Below are positions 10,904 through 22,776 of a stretch of 64,000 nucleotides of DNA, piece after piece. The translations under genes were made by a program, and so were the position numbers. Each line of letters starts with the position of its first letter. The stretch's first letter is position 1. The DNA comes from Glycine soja. Lineage: Eukaryota > Streptophyta > Magnoliopsida > Fabales > Fabaceae. The stretch is taken from the NCBI RefSeq assembly GCF_004193775.1, contig NC_041005.1, forward strand, positions 15,285,865 to 15,349,864, read 5' to 3'. Below the pieces are notes generated by a model. That model did not search any database. It was not told the origin of the DNA and saw nothing but the letters and a program-made list of their open reading frames with translations.

Positions 10904-12217
10904 TCATAATCTTTGATGCCATAACATAGAGGAATTCTTATTAATATTACACCTTTTAATACCAGTTTGAACATGCATTGAACTATAAGTGGCATAATTT
11001 TGTAAACCAAGAAGATAAAGACCATCAGACAAGATACCATTCCCAACACATTCAGAATTATAAAATAACTCAAATGATGTGTCTTTAAAATTAAAGGAAT
11101 ATCCAAAAGGTATGAGTCTGGAAGTAGAAATCAAGTTTCGAGAAAAACTTGGTACATAAAAGGTCCTTTCTAATTTCAAAATAAAGCCACTACTTAAAGT
11201 TAAAATGCAAGTTCCAATAGCCTCCACAAGTGAGCCTAGCTTATTGCTTGATAAAATGCTTTGCTCACTTCCCACTGGTTTCCTTAGGTTTTGCATACCC
11301 TATAAAGAATTTGCAATATGGATAGTAGATCTAGAATCAATCCACCAGGTGTTAATATTAACACTAGCCATATTGGATTCATAACATACTCATGAGATTG
11401 ATTTATCTTTCTTCTCAAGCCATTTCTGGAATCTAGGGCAATTCTTCTTCATGTGTCCCTTCTTCTTACAAAAGAAATACTTTGTCACCTTCTTAATATC
11501 AGCTTGAGGTGGTATTTTACCATTACCCTTCTGATTAGCTTGAGACTTAGCTGCTTTGTTCTTCCCACAAGCAGTTGTCAGCAATGCACTCTCACCCATC
11601 TCCATTACAAGCCTTTCTTCTTCCTGAACACACATGGTCACTAATTCATTGATAGATAATTTGTCCTTATATGTGTTGTAGGAAATCTTAAATAGCTCAT
11701 ATTCCTACAGAAGGGTGTTCAAAATGAAGTGCACCAGGAAGGACTCAAACATATCAACCTCCAGTTTCTTAAGTTGAGCTGAAATATCTCGTATATGGAT
11801 TATGTACTCATGCACACCTTTCACATTGGTGAGCCGGAGAGAAGAAAACTTCATGATCAAGGTGCTTGCTAAAGCCTTATCTGAAGTGATGAACTAGTCA
11901 TCAATGGCCTTAAGCAAGTCTCAGACTTTTTCATGCTAGTCGATAGAATCACGTATCCCGGTCTAGATTTTGGTCTTAATGAACATCACGCTGAGCCGGT
12001 TGGATCGCTCCTACTGCTCATTTATCTCAACAGCAGCTGGGCTACTTTCATCAGTGATTGCAGGTGGTTCGTCTTTCCTTATAGCATAGTATATGTCCAT
12101 CCACCCCAATTGCAGAAGAATTTTCTTTTTCCATATCTTATAGTTATCTCCTTTGAGTTCGGGAACATCACATTGAATATAAAAAAAACTAACAGTTTGA
12201 GAAGCTGCAAAATCCAA
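10904..12217 (-). pseudogene. copia Gag, protease and pre-integrase remnant
   Basis: Three open pieces in one frame (12217-12011, 11641-11390, 11296-10904), separated by stops. Seen: Gag start KGDNYKIWKKKILLQLGWMD; a zinc knuckle region YFFCKKKGHMKKNC, where the first cysteine is tyrosine; a protease box WWIDSRSTIHIAN, where the catalytic DSG is DSR; and a GAG-pre-integrase domain ending SSMLWHQRL. Inactive. Confidence 0.85.
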
Positions 12218-12873
12218 AGGCTTATGTCAAAATTTGAGGCATATTAATCTTAATTTTATGTTTTACCAATGTAAACATACTAGAAAATTGAATCTTGTGA
12301 CATAAAAATTGCATGTGGGCTAAATTTTTAATTCAATAAGTATCAATTAAACTTTATGATATAATAATCAAATTATATACTCAAATTCATGTTTTACCGG
12401 TACAACGTGAAAATAATTTAATTTTCTATCACAAATATTTACTTTATGATAAAATTGACAAATTATACATACCTCATGATTCCTATGGGTAAACCATGAA
12501 AAATAATATGTCATTTTATCCCAATTAATTGTACAAATATAATAAAAATTCTTGTGGGATAAATTCATTATATAAAGTACAATTAATCACAACATTATGT
12601 CTAATTCCTTATATGATCTTTAAACAACTTAATATATAATTTTAATCAAATTATAAATGTTGTGGTTAATCCATAATTAATCAAAATTATAAAGATTACT
12701 TAGACATAAAACTTAATCATATGACAATAAATCATATTATTTATTTCAAAATCAAGATAAAATACAATGGTGAATAAAATTCTCATATATAATTTCATAA
12801 TTGAAACATAATATTATACATTTGATTTCATATATATGTGCATAGAATAAAATTTTTTCACAATATATTCATG

Positions 12874-13041
12874 CATACATGTGTTATATATAGATATTTT
12901 ACCATCAAGAATGCATCTAGTAGTCATTACCACTCATTAGTGGTCATTACCACCCATTAGTAGTCATTCAATATTTGGCTTCTCAATTCCAAAATTGATG
13001 GAACATTACATTTTCTAAAACGTATAGAACAAATTCTTACA
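12874..13041 (-). repeat. 5' LTR of the decayed copia element, partial match
   Basis: About 168 bp matches the 3' LTR at 5690-5852; the outer end ttcttaca is at 13041. Similarity stops near 12874, and no tRNA-Met primer site was found between here and gag at 12217, so the inner LTR end and leader are deleted or replaced. The span 12250-12870 is AT-rich with no recognised feature. Confidence 0.65.
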
Positions 13042-13427
13042 ACAAATATATCTGATTGTTAACTTTCATTCGTCACCATTAATAAAATAGTCAAGATTCG
13101 AAGAAGTGAAATATGAGCTATATTTATGTATTATTTATAGTACATTGTGACTAATTATTATAATTTGGAAAAATTTAGAATGATTGGTACATTATTACAA
13201 TGTTTATTTTGGTAAACTGATACAATGTTTATTTTGAATAATTTCTATTGTGATAGATCAATTGTGGTTGATAATCAATATTTTCGTTATTATTATATTT
13301 GTTTTAAATTATGTTTGCTAATATATTTTTTAAGTGATTATTGTAATGTTATGCTTTTAATGATAAAAATTGGCAAAAATTTATCCTAAAATTATATTTT
13401 ACCCTTAAATGAAATGAAATTTCGGGT

Positions 13428-13665
13428 CTAACAAATTAGTCTAATAGAAACATACTAATATTTAGGTCCAATAAAAAATTATTGACATTTTCGTCCAACA
13501 ATGATAACTTGTTGACATTTTAGTCCAATGGAGCGTATTGACATTAAGGTCTAAAAAAATTACTGACATTTTAAAAAAATATTCACATTTTCATCCAACA
13601 AAAAATTACTAACATTTATGTCCAACAATGGTATCTTATTGACACTTTTGTCAAATCTAGTCAGG
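13428..13665. repeat. degenerate minisatellite in the outer MULE
   Basis: Imperfect units around 'ttgacattttcgtccaaca' / 'ttgacattttagtccaatgg' / 'taacatttatgtccaacaa' recur about six times with variable spacing, within the MULE interior next to its right inverted repeat. Confidence 0.6.
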
Positions 13666-13878
13666 ATATCTATATTGACAATCATTTTAGTGACATATTC
13701 GTCTCTTAGTGCCATAGACTATTTTATTAATGGTAACGGACGGAAGTTAATGGGCGAATATATTTGTCACACTTTTTATATTTTCTGGGACTAAATTTTA
13801 TATTTTCATCTTTCACGGATGCATTTGTCAGTGAATTACAAATTCGGGGACAAAAGTGATTATTTACCCTCTATTATA

Positions 13879-15564
13879 TTTGACCATTACATGAATCCAC
13901 AGATATTGGAAAATGGAATGATTATTTTTACTTTTTTTCACTGATAATTAACTAAAATGTGAAACTAATTAGACCAATTCTCTTTGAATTACATCCAAAG
14001 ATTTCTTAGCACATTCAAACTAACCTATATCATGGCTCCTATATGTGAATAAGTTAGACCATGTTCTTTAGACTAAGTTCTTAAATTATTTTTACGAAAA
14101 AGTATAAATAAGATATTTTAGTTACTAAAAATCTAAACACTCTTGGTCAATTTGACTTTTAGTAATTCACTTTAATCTTTTTTAAATATTTTTCCACTGG
14201 CATTTTATATATTCTTTATCTGATTTTATCTATTTCAATTTGATATTTATGTCACTCTTATATTTATATTGTTGACTGGTTGATCAAGACATTATATATC
14301 ATGATTCTTGGTTGATTGGTTGTAGCAACTCTAGATTCATGTGGACTTATTTTAAATGAATTCATATTTTTAATAGCTCTAGGATGTATTGGAATATAAT
14401 CTAATGTACCTTAATCCAATATGCGCTTTCGGTAAAACTTATGGTTAGGCATAAAAAGTGTTACACAAAATTCCAATTTAAATTTAATGGGGTATTTTAT
14501 GTTGCAAGCGCAAGATATTTGTGTTGTTTGTCTCTGTTTTTTCTTGTTGTTGTGTTTTGGAAGATATATTCATGAAGCATTGATAGAAGGTTGGTTTGTT
14601 AGGGGTCGGAAAGGAGAAGGCAAACAAATCTTATTTTGTTTTCTTGGCTGATGCTTATCTTCCATCAAATCATATTGTTTTGGAATAGTATAGATCTATA
14701 TGTTTTACTTGGTTGCTGAATTTGAGGACTTGAGACTTGCTGGTTATTCAAAATATTACAAAAAGTATTTGTAGTTTGAACTATTTATATTATTATTGAA
14801 CATTATGTTTGTATTATTTCAAATTAATCTTGTTGTCCATGTTTGTTTATGTAAGTTTAACAATATATGGAACTTGAATATTATGTTGGTGAGACTTTTT
14901 AAGTCTTTTTTAAATTTATTTGTATTAGAATTTAACATTAATATTTTTTTAAAATAATTTGGGACCCTGTGGGGATGGGGAAAAAATTGATTGGGTTTTT
15001 AACTCTTATATATGCAGGGTGGGGTAATTTTTATTTATGTAGACTTTGGTTGTAATTATTTTTTTGTCATATGTTGTGGCCCTACAAAGCTAATTGATAA
15101 GTTTAGTTTTATCTTTTTATAAAATAAGTTAAACAATCATTTTATTTAAAACTACTAAAAAATTGAAAATTTGAAATGTATAGAATTTAAAAAATTTAAC
15201 TTTTGGTTCGTGTGATTCGAGTTAACGAGCTCAAACGAAGTTCAAGCTAAAAAAAGATTTATGTCGAGTTTAAACCGAATCAACTTTTGAATAATAGAAC
15301 GAACACAGTAAGCAATGAATAATTCCATATTATTTTTAAATTATTTTCAAGTACTAGGAATTTAGGTTCTTTAAACAATTGGTTTTTAATTTAATTACTT
15401 AAATCATGGTTCATTTAAGTGGAAAACAAATCTCACGGGTGCCTATAAAAAAATCTCATTAATCTCGTCAGCATGAAAAGAAAGCATGTTATTTTTATGT
15501 AAATCTTTTGCAAAAGTATATAAAGATAGAATGTGTTTGAGTCTTTAATTACTTTTGCAAATAT
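13879..15564. other. AT-rich intergenic DNA, no gene recognised
   Basis: No convincing coding region or RNA gene. Contains gtggggatgggg and gcagggtggggtaa motifs at 14964-15028 that may belong with the GC-rich remnant at 4494-4720. Confidence 0.5.
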
Positions 15565-15774
15565 TCATTCATATACGTCGTCATGTTCATGCAAATATTT
15601 TGCAAAATTATATAAAGTATGACTTCCGCTTCTACCGCAAAATTCCATCATCTTCAACATGTTCTTTAATTTAGCACTTGTGAATGAGTGAAGGTCTTCT
15701 TCTTCATCATCATTTGCCCTTTCTCTCTCTCCCTCCGTCCTCTCATCCTTAAGCTTCCTCAACGCTAGGCACAC
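15565..15774 (-). pseudogene. inverted, truncated copy of EIL exon 1
   Basis: The minus strand shares tgaggaagcttaaggatgag, atgatgaagaagaag and agatgatggaatttt-type stretches with 110-240 of the EIL gene. Translation gives [18 protein letters not shown], then a stretch shifted by one frame (DDEEED versus MMKKKA), then returns to frame at [15 protein letters not shown]. Offsetting indels and loss of the rest of the DNA-binding domain make it a pseudogene fragment. It ends next to the LTR starting at 15779. Confidence 0.85.
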
Positions 15775-15778
15775 GGTT

Positions 15779-17398
15779 TGTTAGGATCACAGAGTAGATA
15801 ATTGATAGTTACACACAAGTGTTGAAAACACTTACAGCGATAAATTAGGATTTATTTTGCATCCAAAATATACAATAATAATAAATAGAGAAAAAATAAA
15901 TTTGTGTACTCGAATGCACATTCTTAAAACAATAAAAAAAAATTTTAATGTTTTGAACTCTTTGATGAATGAAACTCTAAAGATCAAATTCTCTTTCTAC
16001 TATTGAGGTTTAAAACTAACTAACTTTTCTAGGTTGTGTTTAACACACCTTGAAACAATCAGGTACATGTTTCCCTTTATGTTAAAGAGATATATATGGA
16101 TTTGGGCCTTTTTCAAGAAATGAGAGATTTTATTTAAAATAATTTCATATCTCTTTATCTTTATATTTGAAAATAAAAACTATTTGATATCTTTTTATGT
16201 TAAGCTTCTTGATATAAGGTAAATATAATTTCCAAATAATCACATGACTAATTACTACTATAAGTAATCACATGATCTAATCTTGATATATAGCAATAGA
16301 ATCTTATTTTTATTTTATGGACAATTTCCACTTTTATAAAATAATACTTTGTTTATATTAATTATAGTTTTGGTCTTAGCAAAGAATATAATAACATCTC
16401 ACTAAAATATTTATTTGATTAAATTAAATTATCTAGTTTAATTATCAAATAAATTATTTTCTTTTGCAAAGATTGAAACACTCATTATGTGACCCCAAAG
16501 GTTTAATACAAAACCGGTAATAAACTAATCATAATTAATTTACTAATCAAGGTAGGCATCTAGCAACAGTCCTTAACGTCCCGATAGCATGAAGTAACAT
16601 CTTTTACCTTCAAGAACCAACCAATATAAGAATAATGTAATATTTTCTTCCATCATTTATAACTCAAGGTTAACTCTAGAATATAGTATTAGTGTCAAAC
16701 TCTAATAAGTTAACACATATTTAATCAATGAATGACTTAAGAAACTTTTTTCTTCTTTCAATTCATTCAATTATTTCGAACAATGTCTTAATTCTATCAT
16801 ATAGATCAAACTCATTGCCTAGAGTTGATGGATTCATTCTTAGTTAATAATTGATTATACAAGTATTTAATTATATCTAATATTCATGAAACTAATGCCC
16901 TAAGGCATTAGGTGTTCAAAATTAAAATATAATAAATAACTTGTTAATTAGTATCATAATCTTAAGTCAAAGGAAACTATTATATATCTTCTTGAGAACT
17001 TCCCATTGACATATCAAGGTAATATTAATTATTAGAAATTCTCAATTGAATCAGTTCAATGATGATATTCACATATACATCATATATGCAATCTAATAAA
17101 TAAAATCTATTAATCTTTAATCAATAAAGATCATTACATATATATTAATCTATCTGAATTATTGATGTCTTATTCACAATAATAGTAAGATCAAGAACAA
17201 TTTAGATTAAAATTATAAAGAACTTATTTCTCATTATCAAATCTCTATCATGATAACAAGTCTACAATTTTAATAAAAGACTTGTTAAATTAATAATTTA
17301 ATAAAACAATAAATATGATAATAAAATAAAATAATTTTTTTTACTAAAATTGATAACATAATAAATTGAATTTTAGATATACACATTAATTCCTAACA
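15779..17398 (-). repeat. probable solo LTR of an LTR retrotransposon
   Basis: On the minus strand it begins tgttaggaattaatgtg and ends gtgatcctaaca, so it has TG...CA ends with inverted TGTTAGGA/TCCTAACA termini, and it spans 1,620 bp without coding sequence. Flanks (cggtt and ataag) do not form a target duplication, so one edge may be rearranged or it may be a recombinant LTR. Confidence 0.55.
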
Positions 17399-17566
17399 AT
17401 AAGTAACCTAGAATTGGAGTACTATGAGCCTCTTAGAAAAAGAGATGGGAAATGAATTAATATACTTACATCAGGGTATATAGCAGACTTATTCTAAAAT
17501 AAATATCAGAATGCAAAATGACAAAATGTAATCTAACACCTACGTACATTAAAACTAAGCTAACAA

Positions 17567-17589
17567 ATATATATATATATATATATATA
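17567..17589. repeat. (AT)n microsatellite
   Basis: About 11 AT units. Confidence 0.95.
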
Positions 17590-17696
17590 ACACCCCATAA
17601 TTGAATGGGTCAAACCTTCAATTGTCGGTCTTTTAATGCTTTGCTGGAATATATCTTCCTCTTGGGCCTTTAACTAGCGGTAATAACTTGCCGTTG

Positions 17697-18976
17697 GGCC
17701 AAAGTTAATTGTTTGAAACGATTACTGATTGAACAAATATTGAAATTATACTGATCATATCTATAACTATAAAAATGTAATACTTATATAAAATTAAATT
17801 AAATTCTTTTATAGTACATAAAAAAAAAGATAAAGGAAGAAAGTTATAACCAATAATATCATGATTCTTTTTTTTACACTAAAATAGAAAAATCTTTAAT
17901 CTTGTATATATAATTTCTTAAATATTTAAAATTTTATCATAAAAAATTTTCAATATGTTTTTTATCCTCTTAAGACTAAAATGTTTCATTTTTAAGTTCA
18001 GATATTCAAACTACATATATTAATTTTTTACATTCGTTATTTTTTTTATAAGTATTTGTTATTGTAAAAGTTAATATATCTAGTTTTATTTTAATGTTAT
18101 GTTCATTATGGTTTGTTCACCTTCCATGAGTGATGACTGATAAGTGTGTATTATTTTTATATTATTGTCTCATTGAAACATTTTCTTTATTATGCATCTA
18201 GAGATATTTGAACAATTGCATTGTTGAGGACTCAAGGTGTGAAAAATGTATTTTCTTTTATTAGTTTATGAGACTTCCCTAATTAGAAAAAAAAATTATT
18301 CAATTGAAGGTCCAAAGTTAATTGTTTAAAAAATGATTACTGATCGAACAAATATAGAAATTATACTGATCATATCTATAACTGTAAAAATGTAATACTT
18401 ATAAATAAATTGAATTCATTTATAGTAAATGAAAAAAAGAAGATAAAAGAAGAAAGTTATAAGTTTTATTCCAATAATGTCATAATTCCTCTTTTCTTTT
18501 CTTTTTTTTTTTACTAAAATAGCAAAACCAAAATCTTGCATATATAGTTTTCTTTTGGGTACGTAAAATATATTTTTTTTCTCATAAATATAAAAATATT
18601 TGAAATTTGTCTCTATCAAATTTTGAGTACAATTTTTATCATCTATCATTTTTATGCCCAAATATTCGAACCTATATGCATTTTTTATATCAATTATTTT
18701 TTTTATAAATATTTGTTATTGTAAAAGTTAATATCTATGAGTTTTTAATGTGATGTTCATTATTAAGGTTTGTTCACCTTCCACCAGTGATGACCGACAA
18801 GTGTGTATTATTTTTATACTATTGTGAATTTGAAGTATTTTCTTTACTAGACATCTGCAGATATTTAAAGAGAATTGCGTTGTTGAGGACTTGAGGTGTG
18901 TGAAAAAATGTGTTCTCTTTTATTAGTTTATGAGACTTCCTTAATTAGAAAAAAAATATTGAATTGAAGTAACTCT
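17697..18976. repeat. tandem duplication of a 0.61-0.67-kb noncoding segment
   Basis: Copy 1 (about 17697-18309) and copy 2 (about 18310-18976) lie head to tail. Both begin with 'ccaaagttaattgttt', share 'attatactgatcatatctat', 'tgttattgtaaaagttaata' and 'aagtgtgtattatttttata', and end 'agtttatgagacttcc'. They are diverged by point changes and small indels, so the duplication is old. No coding potential. Confidence 0.88.
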
Positions 18977-19130
18977 TTTTATAACATCGAACTCTAATGT
19001 TTATTGTTCAGTTGTATTTAAAATTTATTTCTCATCATTCTCATTAATTTTTTATACTTTGAATTATATAATAAATTTCACATTAAACCGAGACTAATGT
19101 TTTTAATAGGTACAATGATGAAGCATAAAA

Positions 19131-19132
<2 letters not shown>

Positions 19133-19165
<33 letters not shown>
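19133..19165. repeat. (AT)n microsatellite
   Basis: About 16 AT units, upstream of the TRIM element. Confidence 0.95.
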
Positions 19166-19166
<1 letters not shown>

Positions 19167-19366
19167 CTTTATAAAAACGAAGCAGCAGAAATGGAGATGA
19201 AACAACACAAATTCAACATCTTCACATATTTAAATGCATGATTCTAATGATCAATTATTTAATTGGGGGGGCCTCTTTCCAATATTCAAAGAGTTACAAA
19301 TGGTGAATTTGATGTTAATTCTTTAGAACGTGACAGAGAAAACACATTCAAATATATGAATATTTG

Positions 19367-19969
19367 TGTTGGGGAGATTCGAGGGGTACACCTGTGGACC
19401 ACGAGCCACCCACCACATAAGGAAGTCTGACACTATACTCTAACCCAAAACCTTAAGGCTCAGGTTTATGGGTCTTTTCCTCACTTATATGGTGTTCAAC
19501 CTTTCCACTTCTACCCGATGTGGGACTTCACCTCACACTTGTAATCCAACACATCTCCCCCTCAAGTGTGAGTCTCTTCCACATGGTAGTCTCCCCCTCG
19601 AGCGAAAGTCTTTATCATCCACGAGTATAGCCATGGCCACCTGCGGTACTTGCCCTGCCCGCTAGCCATTCTGGCCACCCTGCTCCACCTGCGGGGCACG
19701 CTGTACCGCTAGCCATTCTGGCTATCTGCGGTACTTGCATACTCGTCTGAGCCGGTCATCAACTTGAACCATCGGCTCTGATACCAATTGTTGGGGAGAT
19801 TCGAGGGGTACACCTGTGGACCACGAGTCACCACATAAGGAGACTTGACACCACACTCTAACCCAAAACCTTAAGGCTCAGGTTTATGGGTCTTTTCCTC
19901 ACTTATATGGTGTTCAACCTTTCCACTTCTACCCGATGTGGGACTTCACCTCACACTTGTAACCCAACA
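19367..19969 (-). mobile_element. TRIM (terminal-repeat retrotransposon in miniature)
   Basis: Two direct LTRs, 19367-19551 (185 bp) and 19789-19969 (181 bp), both tgttggggagattcg...ccaaca, enclose 237 bp. On the minus strand the primer site tggtatcagagcc (19786-19774, matching initiator tRNA-Met) lies two bases inside the right LTR, and a purine tract gagggggagatg abuts the left LTR. Flanks atttg (19362-19366) and atctg (19970-19974) form a 5-bp target duplication with one mismatch. No coding capacity; must move with help from autonomous elements. Confidence 0.92.
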
Positions 19970-19974
19970 ATCTG

Positions 19975-22174
19975 ATGAATCAAAGAGATGATATTGTTTG
20001 ATGAAATTGTATAATGCAACTTGTTTGATTCTCCAAAAGGTTATAGTTGATTGATAAACTTATTATTCTCATAGGGGGATGTTGATTATGCTTACTTTCG
20101 GGATCATTGATTGTCTCCATAAACCAACACAAGACTTTTCAGTATGTTTTGATCTCACTAATTAACACACTTCTTAGGAAAATTCCTAGAAGGTCACCAT
20201 CCTAAAAATTGTTTCAGGTCAAACATGTTTAACTATGGAGTTCTTAAGTGATAGACTAACAAAAAATAGATATGTAACAACCCATTGTTGTTATATGGAA
20301 CCAGGAACTAACTCAAGTGGAAGACTTTAGTTTAATTCATTTAAAACTCTTTTATTAATTTAATTATGAAAGTACTTGTAAATGACCAAAAGCTAAAATG
20401 CACGATATCAAGATAAAACATCATGTCTTATGCATATATACATATACAACATCATAACAACTCATTTCTCCTCAAAATGTCTATAAACATATACACCTCT
20501 ATAAAGATCAACAATCTAGACTCTAAGCTAATCAACACTATACGTAATGCTAAAAAGGAAACAAAGGACAAAAACTACATCTTCACATCTAGGCATCCAT
20601 AAGCCGCAGTAAGGAAAGGACTGCCTCCTAGCCATTTGCTCCCACGAACATGAAGTTCGAGATCATCACAATCACAACCATATGCATGTGCCACAACTTA
20701 AGGGTAAACTTACTAAAAACAAGCATACTAAAACATCATAAAACTTAACAATTAAAAGATAATCAAATACCAACATATATAAAACATAGCACCTGAAAAT
20801 CATATATAAAACAAGAATATTAGAATTCACATAATAGAGCATCTCATAATAATCATTAGTTCATCAACAATCCCATCAGGATTCAATAATCAAACATCAT
20901 CATTATCAGTTCATCAATCATCAAACATCATCATTATTAATTCATCAACCATCATCATCAGACCATCAATCATCAACATCAAAGACTAACTCGACTAACC
21001 TAAGTGCATCCTTTAACATAACATAGCATCACACAACCATTTGGGGAGATCCAAGCTAATCCTACATATGATGTGTGGTTTAATAAAAAAATAGATGAGT
21101 GTGATAGGGACTTACCTAGGTAAAGTATGCATTAACCTTAACCTTTGTCAGAATTGTCCTGCTCATATGTTTTATAGGTTTATTCCGTGTTAGCCACCGC
21201 GAATTCACCCAACACTAGGTTGAGGATCCACCTAGCATCCTTAACTTGCGTGCTTACTCATTGACAACAACAACTAAACAATTCACTTAGATGTCTAGCT
21301 TAAGGTTTGAGATATAACACCTTTGTACCCATTATTTTACCTATGTTCTGTCTCAAGGATCAAGTTTCAAAAGTACAACCAATCTTTACACATTTAAAAT
21401 GAGTCAATCTTTAACATTCATAAGACATTTTCACCACTTTGGCATGCCATCGAAGTATAAAACAAAGAGGCTTGGGAAGATATTCACTAAGCGAGACCCT
21501 TGGGTCTTTTAGTGTATTACAGCTCCAGTGCCCAACCAGAGTTCTCACTCATCAAGCAGGCATTTCTTTGTGAAACATTTTAAAACTCCACTTATGATCA
21601 TATATTAGATAAACTATATATACTTTGTCCAATATAACTTGGACACAACCAGGCTTAACACCTATGATCGTATAAATGCTTGAATGTTATTTGTGAATTG
21701 TTTGGAAGCCTTGTTTTAATCAAAATCAATGTTTTGGAACCAAAAATTGCATTAGAACAAACTGTCTTGGTCAAATTCCAAAAATTGCAGAAACGCGTTG
21801 TGAAAAAGAAGAAATTCTTTATGCAATTCATGCTTCAGCGCCAGAACCTACTACAACTTGAAAAATATGGTTTCCAAATGAATCTCTATCATATTCCTTC
21901 CTATTGTATGGTCTTTAATGAAATGATTGGAGTTGGTTCATCATTATTATCATGTAATTTTCATTGATATAATAATTTTTTGTGTATGGTAATTTGATGA
22001 AATATTGTTATATTGAAATGATGATCATATTGATGATGAGATAATTATGATGATTGGTGAATGTCTTGAGATTGTGTTGGTTGATTTCTTGATAATGATA
22101 TGAAAATTGTTTGATTAGGTGAATGCATTGATGATGAAATATGACGTATGATTATCGTGGATGAACCTTGATGA
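19975..22174. repeat. decayed repetitive DNA left of the gypsy element
   Basis: No gene recognised. Begins (20273) with tgtaacaaccc, an LTR-like start; contains a catcaatcatcaaacatcat-type minisatellite at about 20860-20990, and a segment at 21563-21650 that recurs inverted and rearranged at 35240-35320. Probably part of an old LTR element interrupted by the gypsy insertion. Confidence 0.4.
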
Positions 22175-22179
22175 TGATA

Positions 22180-22776
22180 TGATGGAAGCTTGCTTGTGGA
22201 GCTTCTATGAAGGCTGGATCTTTGAGCTTCAATAAGGTTCTTCAATGGTGATTTTTCACCATGGAGATGCAGCGGAAGGCAAAGGAGAAGAGGAGAGGGG
22301 CCATCCATTAGGGAATAAGCCATTGAAGAAAGAGCTTCACCACCAAGAATGTGCCTTGGATAAGAAGCTTGAAGAGGATGTTTTAATGGAGGAAAAGAAA
22401 GAGAGAAGGGGGGAGCACAAAATTGAAGGAATAAAAGAGGGAGAGAAGTGGAACTTTGAAGTGTGTCTCATAAGACTTTCATTCTTCAAAGTTACAACAA
22501 GTGTTACACATGCTTCTATTTATAGACTATGTAGCTTCCTTGAAAAGCTTTCTTGAGAAAACTTCCTTGAGAAGCTAGAGCTTAGCTACACACACCCCTC
22601 TAATAACGAAGGAAAAACCTATTCTAATATTTACAAAGATAAGCGGGCTCATACTTAGCCCATGGGCTCGAAATCTACCCTAAGGCTCATGAGAACCCTA
22701 GGACCTTCCCTTGGATCTCTGGCCCAATCTACTTGGAGTCTTCTATCCAATGCCCTTGCGGGATAGGATTTCATCA
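22180..22776 (-). repeat. 3' LTR of the gypsy element, internally deleted
   Basis: Direct match to 34309-35204 at both ends (gaagcttgcttgtgga... and ...tatccaatgcccttgcgggat). About 300 bp following 'ccccctctaataac' is missing relative to the other copy. Confidence 0.93.

Larger units (their letters stand above)
5530..13041 (-). mobile_element. decayed Ty1/copia retrotransposon, minus strand, split by a Pack-MULE
   Basis: Runs Gag, protease, integrase, RT, RNase H from right to left. The 3' LTR ends on the + strand at 5852, directly followed by the complement of the polypurine tract (ttctcccactt). The 5' LTR outer end is at 13041 (...ttcttaca), flanked by acaaa; acaaa also occurs at 5524-5528, two bases before the tentative outer end at 5530. 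The coding region has many stops and frameshifts, protease DSG reads DSR, and the RT motif reads YVND. Non-functional. The integrase is interrupted at 8317/10310 by an inserted element. Confidence 0.85.
5356..13869. mobile_element. outer Mutator-like (MULE) element with nested copia insertion
   Basis: Terminal inverted repeats of about 109 bp at 5356-5464 and 13761-13869 start with gggtaaata and share 'cacttttgtccc', 'gacaaatgcat' and 'aaaaagtgtgacaaat'. Flanks are tctaatata (5347-5355) and tctattata (13870-13878): a 9-bp target duplication with one mismatch, the MULE hallmark. Apart from the nested copia element the interior is about 0.8 kb (5465-5529 and 13042-13760) with no transposase, so it is non-autonomous. 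It must be older than the copia element it contains. Confidence 0.75.

Noticed and set aside
20860..20990. CRISPR-like array in the catcaatcatcaaacatc repeats
   Set aside because: Plant nuclear DNA, irregular short units, no unique spacers; an ordinary degenerate minisatellite.
22245..22556. Open frames in the gypsy LTRs (also 34361-34567)
   Set aside because: The same text occurs in both LTR copies with different stops; charged low-complexity translation and no domain.
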